Positions 11,493 to 21,900 of a stretch of 64,000 nt of DNA are shown in pieces. The translations under genes and the position numbers were made by a program. The notes under the pieces are model-generated. The model had not been told where the DNA came from. It made no database searches and saw only the letters and a program-made list of their open reading frames with translations. Source of the stretch: Warburgia ugandensis (Eukaryota > Streptophyta > Magnoliopsida > Canellales > Canellaceae); contig CP141136.1 in assembly GCA_035236585.1 (NCBI GenBank), positions 27,009,426-27,073,425 on the forward strand, given 5' to 3'. Position 1 is the first letter of the stretch; every line of letters begins with the position of its first letter.

Positions 11493-13524
11493 ATTTAAAG
11501 TTTCAAACCACCTTAATGTCAATTTTAAATTTTTACTATTAACAATAATTAGAAGAGTCCGGGTAAGCGCGTGCATGCTCTTGAACATGAGTTTGTGTAT
11601 TGTATGGTGAAACTTTTCTTTGTAGATAAATATTTCGTCATGTTTGTAGTTGCTTAGACAAGTTAGAGATCAAATTTCATATTCATTAAATGTTTTTACC
11701 CTATGTTTGATTAGCAAAAAATAGTGACCATCCATTTCTATAATGTTTTTCAAAGGCCCAAAACAAGTAATTACCATCCTTCAAATGCATTGGTATGGAG
11801 AACAAGATGAAGGCTTACATTTACCCACAAAAAAAAAAAATCATGTACAAAAAAAAGAGGGCTTGGACTTCTTCTCACACTCAAGAGCGTGTATATCTTG
11901 GGACTCTTGCAGACACGGCTTATAGAAGTTATTTGGATGAAGTCTCTTCAGGTGTAGACACTCTCAAGTGTGCTACTGAGTAGAGACTTTCTTTTCTTAA
12001 TGATGGTAATTATGTTCTAGAATGGATTAGATAGGCTAGAAATCAAATTTCATAACCATTAAGCTCTTTTAGCCTATGTTCCTTCAGATTAAAATTTAAG
12101 ACCATTCATTTGTATGTCATTTTTCAAAAATCCAAAGTAATTGACTAAGATTGTTCAAATGCAATGATTTCTCATAAATTATTTAATTTTTATATAATAT
12201 ATATAATAAATAGCTCATATGTTTGAAAAAATGCCCGGGGGGTAGCATATAATTGATGGTTGAGAGGGTCTGTGCCTTGCAAGGAAACATTTGAGTTTTA
12301 AAATTTTGGGGGGTTTATGGAAGTGGTTACCCCCACGCCCAACATGGTCTCTACCCATGGGTATGACTAGGAGTTTGTGAACCCTTTTTCTGAAGTAGCT
12401 AAGGTTTTGTTTAAGTCAAAGCTGCTTAGCCAAAGCTAAATCTAAGTTTACACTAAACTGTACATGTGGGACCATTGTGATCCTAACCGTTGGTGCATCT
12501 TAAATAGGCCATGCCCCAAAGAAGGACACGCTACTAGTTTGTAGAATAGTACTATCTTTGGATGATCCATTGTGTTCATCTTACTGCGATAGGTTTGGAT
12601 GTTCTACATGTTCAAAGACCATGTAGATCGAATGACTATGGCATAAGACAAATATTATGTATGATCACATGAACCGAAGTTTAGGGTGTTGAGTTGGAAA
12701 TTTGCCGGTTGGTATATGATAAATTCTGAATTTGGCAAAATATGGCGATAGAGTTTGGAATTTGAAAAACATGGAATTACAAAATATCTGGTAGACTTTG
12801 GAATTTATCAAATTTTGTATTTTAGAGAATTTAGAATATAAAATTTGGATTTAATTTGGTGTTATTCTTATGTACTTTTTAATGTTTTCATTTCTAATTG
12901 TACGCTTATCCTATATTCATGTTATTCCTTAACAGCATAACACTTTGATTTATAGAGTAATCCTAGCAACTGCTACTTTGGGCTATAAGGTAGACGTTGG
13001 ATCCTTTTACCATCTGTTTAAGAACCCACCAAAAAATGTAGCAGGAATCATCGGATGGATGAGATCTTTGGATCGTGGTGTATCTAATTCAAAGGCAATA
13101 TTGTAAACCGTCCAAATTTTTGCCAAAGTCTAGGTTCATCCGAAGTTATTGACTGTCCATGACATTTAGTGAGGAGCTCATGAGAAAAAACAAGAGACAC
13201 ATATATCACTGCCAAAGAAAAATGATAATCCAAATAAAAAAAATTTTGGTTGCGTCCTATAGAAAATGCTGTTAGAAGATGAACAGTCTAGATCACTGAT
13301 CATTCGGGCCCACAAGTACCTTTGCCTGCCTGCCTAAGCAATGTATTATGCTTTCCCTAGTCAGCACTCTACACCTTTACTTATATTGGGTGGATGCGCC
13401 AATTTTCACGCGCACAATCTAAGCAGGCTAGAGTACAAGTAGGCGCACTCTTTCCGATGATCTTGACTGTCTATCTCATAAACTATCCTATGGATGATCT
13501 GACCACCAAATTTCGTGCATAACT
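11493..13524. other. Non-coding left part of unit 1
   Basis: No supported gene. The sequence is shared with 34,131-35,873 and then 38,523-39,105 in unit 2. At 12,955 unit 1 passes directly from TTATAGAG to TAATCCTAGC, where unit 2 has 2.65 kb of extra sequence. The short plus-strand ORFs at 11,743-11,983 are frame-shifted by indels in unit 2 and look like chance. Confidence 0.6.
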
Positions 13525-13711
13525 TTAGACCTTTGATTTATAGACTTTGTTATCGGCAAATCCCAAATCTTTGTAGACCGAATCAATCACAAATTCCCGA
13601 CCATCGGGCAGTTCGAATCCGATACACAAATCAGTTAATAGAATAATAGAAAAAGTTTTTATTATATCGCTTAAGTTATATAGAAATTCTTGAACCATTT
13701 TCACAGATTTA
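13525..13711 (-). CDS. Candidate terminal exon, unknown protein (copy 1)
   Basis: On the minus strand a polypyrimidine tract and TAG acceptor (13,712-13,713) precede an open frame. It reads [20 protein letters not shown]... and ends [12 protein letters not shown] at a TAA. Unit 2 keeps the same frame and the same stop at 39,106, so the frame has survived in both copies. I do not recognise the family. The likely upstream exon is 13,970-14,194, but the phases I derive differ by one base, so the join is not proven. Confidence 0.4.
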
Positions 13712-13781
13712 CTAGGAAAAAAAAAATCTAAGTTAAACCAAAGGCTTATAATAAACAAGCATCAACAAATTTTCGCATATC

Positions 13782-13883
13782 AATCATCTACAACCCGGCC
13801 CTTGTGGTCCGCCCCTTCTCCAAACCTTGCATAGGCGGGAGCTTTGTGCACCGGAGCTGCCCTTTTAATCATCTACAACCCGG
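13782..13883 (+). mobile_element. 5'-truncated SINE with 17-bp TSD, unit 1 only
   Basis: The SINE tail (CCCTTGTGGTCCGCCCCTTC to GGAGCTGCCCTTTT, about 13,799-13,866) is flanked by perfect copies of AATCATCTACAACCCGG at 13,782-13,798 and 13,867-13,883. Unit 2 has a single copy of this target at about 39,374-39,390 and no SINE. The insertion therefore came after the duplication. It lies between the two candidate exons of the short gene. Confidence 0.9.
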
Positions 13884-13969
13884 CGAGATGAACCGTTTGG
13901 ATCATTGCAATAGCATGTTTCCAAGTAAAAAAGATGCACATCAACCATGCAAATGCTCATTAAAAACTA

Positions 13970-14194
13970 ACGTGCAACGCCCTGGAGCAGCTGCCGGAGA
14001 ATAGCATCCACGGCAAGTTTTCCAAATTTGATTGCATACCGTCCGATCGTTTTCCTTAGTTGATGATCTGGTAAGAACTTGTTTAGCTCATCCGCACTGT
14101 AAACTTCAACGGCATAATATATTTTAGTGTCAGCGGCACGTCGGAGATGGTAGCCTATTCTGGCAATGAAGGTTAAGATACCACCTACAACCAT
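13970..14194 (-). CDS. Candidate first exon, unknown protein (copy 1)
   Basis: A 75-codon open frame from ATG at 14,194: GGILTFIARIGYHLR, then TKIYYAVEVYSADELNKFLP, then RYAIKFGKLAVDAILRQLL. A GTTAGT donor-like site follows the last codons. Unit 2 keeps the frame with about 12 residue changes (39,471-39,698). I do not recognise the protein. It has an amphipathic look, no signal peptide and no clear membrane span. It is probably part of a small two-exon gene with 13,525-13,711, though it could be an old gene fragment. Confidence 0.4.
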
Positions 14195-15212
14195 CTCTCC
14201 AAAACAGGGAAAGAAAGTGATGGTTGTAATTGGATTTCAGCATTCTTATGCACGGGAGAGAAATGGATGAGGGCATTTTGGTCAACATAAAAATGAGCAA
14301 AGTTTATACAAGGGCATTTCCGTCTCATCGATACTATTATATCATGGACCCACTTTTGGAGGATTCGACCCATTCAATCGATTGTTCCAACTTCTGGATG
14401 TCTAGTAGTTCAAAAAGGATGCAGATCGAATGAATTGAGCGTCTAAAAACCTGTACTTTTGTACAATCAACAGTCTAAACGATGAAAACCAGTCTTAAGA
14501 ATGCTAGAATTGTTCAATGATCGTGAATTTTTTGTTTACAAGATATCCAAAGCCAAAACAATCAGATGAACAAGTTGAATCATCCGAAGGTAGGGCCCCT
14601 CCATCCAAGATGAGCACCTCATACTTTTGTCTGCTTAGCATTCAGAGATTGCTATAAGATGCAGATCAACGTCCATTTTCCACAAATAATTATCATAATA
14701 TCAGTCCCTATTACGGTATCAAAGTGCAAATAATTATAGTAATATCAGTCCTAGTAGAAAATGTTAATCTTAATCTACGCACAAAAGATAGACAATTACG
14801 GCAAAGACAAGGTTTTGGCTTCATGGATCTTCAGTGTGATGGGAGAACTGCATTGTCATCCTGCGAAGAAATTCGGCAGCAAAATTAGATGACAGTATAC
14901 CACAGAAACACCAGACATATGTCAAGGTAGAACCGTCAAAAAGCGGAAATTCTGAGTAAAAGACTGGAAATAGAACTTACAAGTTCGTGATTAGTTGGAC
15001 CATAACATTTGGATAAATTTTGGTGAACTTCATTCTCTAGTATCTGTTAAGCTTTCAAGTTTGTTAGTACTCAATTGAGCGCAAGAGGGGCGAAGATTAG
15101 GAGCAAAGCTTACTGTTTATAGAGACCATACAGAAAAATCTTACCACAATTAACAAACTACTTCAAGTGGAGAAGGAAGAACATACCAGTGATTATAAGG
15201 AGAATTTGTTCT

Positions 15213-15269
15213 TCACAAAGAAAGGCCAGCAAATAGCAGCTCCAGCTCCTCATTCTGCGACTGAGTCCG
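15213..15269 (-). other. Candidate 3' terminal exon, unknown gene
   Basis: On the minus strand a T-rich tract and ACAG acceptor are followed by RTQSQNEELELLFAGLSL and a TGA stop. Unit 2 reads the same with one change (RTQLQNEEL..., at about 40,714-40,782). It could be the last exon of the minus-strand gene whose other exons lie at 28-30 kb, with the NLR between, or of another lost gene. The evidence is splice context and conservation only. Confidence 0.25.
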
Positions 15270-15598
15270 CTGTACAATAAAACCAAAAGATAAAGATGAA
15301 GACTGCAAATATACAGTTTTAGAAATCCACAGAACATGTTCATATGCTTGTGACAGATAACTTTTGAAAGGAAAGAGATATCTAAGAGAAATATATGAAT
15401 GTGCAAGCAGTTATGCCAAAGGTACATGGCATGTGCTATAGTAAATAACAAGAAAATGGAACTCTGATCTGTGATACGTAATGAACTAATGCTATCTCAA
15501 GAAAATTCCTACCATAAGCACAACTAATTTTCCATGTCTTTCACATTACCAGATGTTCAAGAGCAGCCGCTACCGGTTTTAAGACATTATAGAAGTCA

Positions 15599-15813
15599 TA
15601 AATCATTCATCTAGAAGAAGTGGAGCTTTGGCGCAACGGTAGAGTTGTCATCGTGTGACCTTAAGATCACGGGTTTGAGGCCTGGAAAGAGCCTCTTACA
15701 AAAATACAAGGTAAGGTTGTGTACTATAGACCCTTGTCGTCCATCCCTTCCCCAGATCCACATATGCAGGAGCTTTGTGCACTGGACTGCCCTTTTCTAA
15801 ATTATTCATCCAG
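15599..15813 (+). mobile_element. Full-length Au-type SINE with imperfect TSD (unit 1)
   Basis: The element spans about 15,622-15,797. It has a tRNA-like head with an A box (TTGGCGCAACGG) and a B box (GGGTTTGAGGCC). The Au-family body follows (AGCCTCTTACAAAAATACAAG, CTATAGACCCTTGT) and the tail is GTGCACTGGACTGCCCTTTT. Flanks AAATCATTCATCTAG (15,599) and AAATTATTCATCCAG (15,799) form an imperfect 15-bp duplication. The unit 2 copy is internally deleted, so the insertion predates the segmental duplication. Confidence 0.9.
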
Positions 15814-16679
15814 TGGTTGCATGACAAGTAAGATGTCATTGAAGAGCATTTTTAATGAATACTGGTTCCCTCTACACTTCAAATGATAAACCTTTCTATC
15901 TAAAGGACAAGGCATATTTATGTGGTGAAAACAAAAAATAATGAGCTGGAGTCTTCTCGATGAATCTTACAAGAAGATCAGGATGCATGGAAACAACTTA
16001 AGAGAATGAAAACTGGGAAAATATTGAAGAAATTAATAAGCACGTCAACAGTAGAACCTTGCTATCCCTGAGTCGAAGTTACAATCTGCCAGTAGAAACC
16101 ACTTGTCTGACATAGTTAATAACTTTTTAGACAAACATTAAGCAAACCAAGCATCATTACGAGGACTGAAGTAAAATCTTATGGGACTGAGATTGCACAC
16201 AGAAGGAGAGAAAGATTGAGCATGGAAGAATGAAAATTTGTGAAAGGATGGATATTTTGAGAAACATGTAGGGGCAATATGAACCTGGGAAGAATTTCTA
16301 GCAAAAATATTCCTAGAAATGAGTTTTAATGGTTGGCTAACTCATTCTCAGTGGCAGCAACTTCCCAAGACAGTTTCTTGTTTTCTAGAAAGATGTCAAC
16401 TATATTTGAAGCTAAACACAATCAGCTTAATGTTCCAAAGCACAGCAAGAAGGAAATAGATGAAGCATCATTTAAACAGAAAAAAAACATATAAAGAATT
16501 TTAGCATGTCACGAAGAGCAGATTATAAAATGGGTCAGTGACAAGAGTCAACTCAACATGGCTTCTGAGTATACAGATAATTTAACAGATTCACAGAGTC
16601 CTAAACAATGCAAGATGATTGGATAGAAACTCAGTACGCGAGTCAACTTGAGGGTATTGAGCATTGACCCATGGAGCCC

Positions 16680-16700
16680 CTAGATGAGGGTACTTAAGTA
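16680..16700. other. Deletion scar matching the LTR element locus
   Basis: Unit 1 reads GATGA then GGGTACTTAAGTACATG. In unit 2 these two halves are separated by 42,118-51,547. That interval includes the whole LTR element plus 63 bp of left flank and about 270 bp of right flank. Because ordinary flanking DNA is also missing here, a deletion in unit 1 explains the difference better than an insertion in unit 2. Confidence 0.75.
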
Positions 16701-18910
16701 CATGTTTGCATCTAATTGGAATGTGAAATGAAATCCCAATTACAGTGTCTTCTTGAACAAGTCTGACAAGATTTATGAATAGTAGCTGAGAAATCAGTGC
16801 AGTAATCACAAAACTTGCATCGAACTCAGAAAAAGTGAGAAGTTCAAATTATTTAGGGAATCTCAATCTTTAAAATAGCAAGCAAAAAGTTCATGGTATT
16901 TCAATGGCCAGTGGAACCACTTCCAGAATTTGTAACTCTGCAACCAACGTCAGCAGCACTACGTAGTATCCATGAAAATAATTGAATGTCCATGAAAATA
17001 ATTAAATACGTCTCATGGTATGCATCAACTAAAATGACACAAAGCTACAGGTCAAGTTGCAATCATTCAAGGAATGATACTCCACATGCCCCCTTAATGC
17101 TTTTAACTTAAAGACTCTGATACCATGAGTATGGAAGGATAGCAGATGTGCTAGTGTGATACAACATTTAATCTTATGATTGTGGATTTGTATCTCATGG
17201 TTTTAAGACTTTGATCTCTTCTGCTGAGTAAATTTTCATATAAGCAGCATTTCCAATCTCTTGCTGCTAGCAAGTACATTATTTTAGTACTGATTCTTGT
17301 CCACATAAAGTCAGGGCTTCTGCATTTGCAATTGCTCTAAGAATCTGACACAAACGCCGAGCATACTGTACATTCCTTTCAGCAGATTTGTAGTTAGTGT
17401 AGTATTTCTCCTTTCACCATGGATTATGACTGCAGTGACTACGTAATGGAGACTCTCTTGTTACATTTTTTAAATCAAACCCATAGAACACCCACATTGC
17501 GACATCATGTTTTTCATATTTGTATTTTTGAAGTTTATATTATTTTAAAATATATAGCGGTAATGAGAGAATTTATCCTAAAGTTTCTCAAAGTCTCGCT
17601 CTACATCATATGCATATGCTTGATGGAAGCACATATACAAAGAAAATAAAAAGCCTTTGGGGAAACCCAGTCTTGGAAGGAAACTAGAGTTTAGGGTTCC
17701 ATCACTCCATCTAAAAGGATTTGTTGAAAGGCTATAAGCTTTTTCTGTTCAAGATTGGAGTTTTACATTCAACACCAAATATGCAACCATGACCTAAGAT
17801 AAGTGATTTGTTTCATACTTTAGAGTTTAATTGAAATAAACAAGTTTTACACCTCTATGACAAATTATTCAGGCAGGGAAAACTTTACATAGTTTAACCA
17901 TATAAGATTTGGAGTGCATATTTTGATCTTATATAAAAGCACAGCACCAGCCTTAGTTGCTTCAAGCTATAGCCATCTATTAAGAACTTACGATGGAACA
18001 AGAACCAGACTATTCCTTCTAATGAAAGGGACCCTACGATCCTTAAAATCCTCCATCCAATTAACTCATCAAAATACAAGACAATAATTCTAACGGAATG
18101 AAGTATGTTTTGTATTTGTATAGTTCCCTGCAGTTAAAGCATAAGATACAGGTTCGTGCCTTGCAAGATTGCCCACATAAGGAGTCAAAGTTCTCATTTT
18201 TCCTTTTTCCAATTCAATAGATCGACGAATCAGAAAACACTAGGATTTTTTCTTCATTTATTCCAGAAGAACAATTTGCAATTCAAAGTGGAGGAATAAA
18301 TGAATGCTGGGTGGAGAAAGGATAAAATTACTGGGTAAATTTATACCATGCTAACTTGCTCAAGTAAGAAAAGATAAAGGGCATACTCAATCTCTAAACA
18401 AAGTATATGACAACTAATAAACCTTATAAAGTAGACAACCGCAATTTGGCAACCATTGTGATGTTATCTCTTTACTACATCAAGAGCTGAAATAAGTTTT
18501 GAGGAACACAGAGGCTATAGGAGCATTGGAAATAAGTTCCACGTGTACAGAATCGGTTAAAGAGACAGCATTGCGAGGCTTCCGATTTTTTGCCTATGCC
18601 AAAGGATTACCAACAAATCAACAGAAGGAAGAAGAAAACAACAAGAGAAAGCTGGATTAAACAAAAACATAAAAATATAATGCAAGTAATTTGAATGCAT
18701 GAAACCCAAATGAAATGCATTGAAGATTTAGAATAGTCTGAGTAGTCCACCTTTTAAATTCAAGAAGTTTCTTCACATTTCACTGAAACAAGAATGACCA
18801 AAAATCTGTTGGAACATCCATGAAAATGAAAGATGCAACGCTTAAATGGAGAAAACAACTAATGCACTTGTGTAGAAAAAGGCAGCGTACCTCTTCAGCA
18901 TTCTGGTTCT

Positions 18911-21900
18911 TCATTTCTCATGCTTGTCCTCTGTTTGTACTTCATCTTCATCTATGAAAAGGGGTTGGAGGAGGGCCTTGTTGTTTGGATCGTCCCACTC
19001 TAACTCATCCCACCACTTTCTACTTCCTTTGATCTGCCCTGTATATGAAGACAGCGAGGAGTTCTCCGTAGAGACTGAGAGCAACTTCTTCAACTGAGGA
19101 CATCCTATTATGCGAATGCATCCTCCTCCGCTGGCTTCATATACCAATTCTCTCTTAGTGCAAATTCTTTTCAAATTTGGTAAATAATGAAGTTCAAATT
19201 CAACTAAATTCGGCAACTTGATGGTTTTGAAATCATTATCGGTTGCTTCACCAATTTCTTCTTCTTCTCCCGAAACTATCTCCTCTATCATACTACATTT
19301 GGAGACTTTGATGCGCCTCAAGTTTCGGAGGTTCTGCAATGTCCTCATAGAGAAAAGTCTCTTCAATTTATGACATTCACTGATCCACAGTTGTTCAAGG
19401 GCAGCAAATGTGCCAGGCAGTAGGACACCATCAAAGATGGTTCTTAAATTGGGTAACTCATGGAGTTCAATACGTTTTAAGGTGGTGAGAGACAGGTTTT
19501 GTCCTTCCCTAGAAATATGTTCAATGCCACAGCAGTTTTTCATATAAATTGCAGCTAAACGCAACACATCTACTAAGCATTTAAATTGGGACAGGGAAAA
19601 GTGGGTGATGTCATGGCATTCTGTGAAGATCAGCAACGAAGTAGTGCTGGGAAGCAACAGAGGAGCTTCTTCACTAGTAACATCACAACCTGCAAATGCT
19701 ACTGTTTTCGCTTCATAAAACCATTGATGGCGAAAATTAAATTCAACAGCCCCATCTCCTACCTTGAAAAAGAAGTATTCAAGGACCTGCCAGTTTCCAT
19801 GTCTCACATATTTAAAGAAAGTAGATAAGTTGGTGAATGAGATGGACAAATTAGTCAATTTTGTCAATCTTGCAATTTCACTGACTACATTCTCTCCCAC
19901 CCAAGGGCCCAATATTCTATCAACTCCGCCAGTATTAAGCTCCGTGAGATTAACTAACCCTTCCATTCCTGATAGCAGTTCCTTGATTGAGGTTGAGTTG
20001 AGACTCAATACCCTCAACTCTTTGAGCTTTGCTAATGAAGGCACTACTTGTAATCCCTGACAAAATGATAAGATGAGTTTACGTAAGTTCTTCATTTCAG
20101 AAACCCCCTCTGGCAAAAACTTGATCTTGGTGAAGGATAGGTCAAAAACTTCTAGATTAACTAACCCTTCCATTCCTGATGGCAGTTCCTTGATTGAGGT
20201 TGACTTGAGATTCAATACCCTCAACTCTTTCAGCTTTGCTAATGAAGGCACTAATTCTAGTCTCTTACAAGAATATAAGATGAGTTCACGTAAGTTCTTC
20301 ATTTCAGAAACCCCCTCTGGCAACAACTTGATCTCGGTGTTGGATAGGTCAAAAACTTCTAGATTAACTAACCTTTCCATTCTTGATGGCAGTTCCTTGA
20401 GTGAGCTTGAGTTGAGATTCAATACCCTCAACTCTTTGAGTTTTACTAATGAAGGCACAAATTGTAATCCCTTACAAGATTCTAATCTGAGTATACGTAA
20501 GTTCTTCATTTCAGAAACCCCCTCCGGCAACAACTTGATCGCGGTGTAGTGTAGGTTAAAAACTACTAGATTAACTAACCCTTCCATTCCTGATGGCAGT
20601 TCCTTGATTGAGCTTGAGATAAGGTTCAATACCCTCAACTCTTTGAGCTTTGCTAATGAAGGCACTACTTGTAATCTCTGACAATATGATAAGATGAGTT
20701 CACGTAAGTTCTTCATTTCGGAAACCCCCTTCGGCAACAACTTGATCTCGGTGTGGGATAGGTTAAGAACTTCTAGATTAGTTAAGCCTTCCATCTCATG
20801 AGGCATTTCTTCAATGGCAGAAGAGGAGAGGTCCAACACCCGCAGTTTCCTTAACTTTGCCACCAAGGAAACTGCCCTTAGTGCCTTACAATCCCGTAAC
20901 CATAGTACATGCAAGTTCTCTAAGTAAGAAATCGATATTGGCAGCAACTGGATTGCAGTGGATGATAGATCAAGAACTCGGAGGCCCTTCATGCGCTCAA
21001 AGAAAGATTGCACAATGTAGTGCAACTGAGGATTTTCTCCCAAAAATAAGGTAGACAATCTTGGGCAATTGGGTGTATCTAGAAGCAATTCAAAATCATT
21101 TCTCATTAGCGATGCCCTTTCTACATCAACCCATTCCTCCTCCTTGGGTAGTACTTCTAACTTGAACCCGGCATTCACAATGAAATGAGGGTTTTTTCTC
21201 GTTGCATCAATGGCCATGTCTCTAATTAAATCGTGCATTTGGACATTTTGTTCTCTGTATCCAGGCACTAACATGCAAGCACGTATCAGTTGATTCAATA
21301 TGTGAGTTCCCTCGTCCATATCGTCTTCTCTAGTACTTGAATTATCTATTAGCCCCTCTGAAATCCAGTTATTTATTAAGTCCATGGTATTGATCTTGTA
21401 ATCTTCTGGGTACAACGAGCAGTACAAAAAACAAGCACGAACCTGGTCATTAGGTAACCGATTGTAACTGAATTTGAGGCGCCAAAATACATCATCTTGC
21501 ATTCCTTTGATTTTTGATTTAGAAGACTTCAATTCCCGCAGTGCCTTTCTCCATTCTCTAACATCGATTTCCTTCCGTAAAGCTCTTCCAACCACGACAA
21601 TGGCAAGGGGTAAACCTCCACATTCTTTAGCCACACACTCTGCATAATCTTCTATCTCCAAAGGAAGCCCATCTATATCAAGTTTGCTTTTGAACAATGC
21701 CCAAGCTTCTTTGCAAGGAAGAACATCTATCTTGATTTCTATCTGTGTTTCTAATGCCCGAGAAACTTGCAACATCCTTGTAATAATTATGACCTTGCAA
21801 CCGTTATCTTGATTGGGCTCTGGAATGCCCACTTCTTCAAATGGAAATGCCTCCCAAACATCATCCAAGATCAGTACAAATTTCTTCCTCCGCACAAGAG

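Larger units (their letters stand above)
14195..18910. other. Long stretch between short gene and NLR1
   Basis: Mostly non-coding, colinear with 39,699-42,117 and 51,548-53,783 in unit 2. It holds one SINE (15,622-15,797), a candidate terminal exon (15,213-15,269) and a deletion scar near 16,687. Around 16,330-16,390 the minus strand reads LENKKLSWEVAATENELANH followed by a stop; unit 2 has nearly the same frame. It looks like part of an exon but I could not join it to others. Confidence 0.5.

Noticed and set aside
14230-14433. Plus-strand ORF conserved in both units (also 39,734-39,937)
   Set aside because: Open in both copies, but it overlaps the likely leader of the minus-strand short gene and has no coding signal of its own; conservation reflects recent duplication.
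15622-15700. Possible tRNA gene (A and B box present)
   Set aside because: The boxes belong to a SINE head. The body does not fold as a tRNA and the element has a SINE tail and target duplication.
20073-20549. Plus-strand ORF of 158 codons with internal repeats
   Set aside because: It is the antisense of the NLR1 LRR array. The repeated wording mirrors the 207-bp modules and has no independent support.
19898-20725. Regular repeats that might suggest a CRISPR-like or satellite array
   Set aside because: The 207-bp period is in frame inside an LRR gene and there are no unique spacers. It is an LRR module array.
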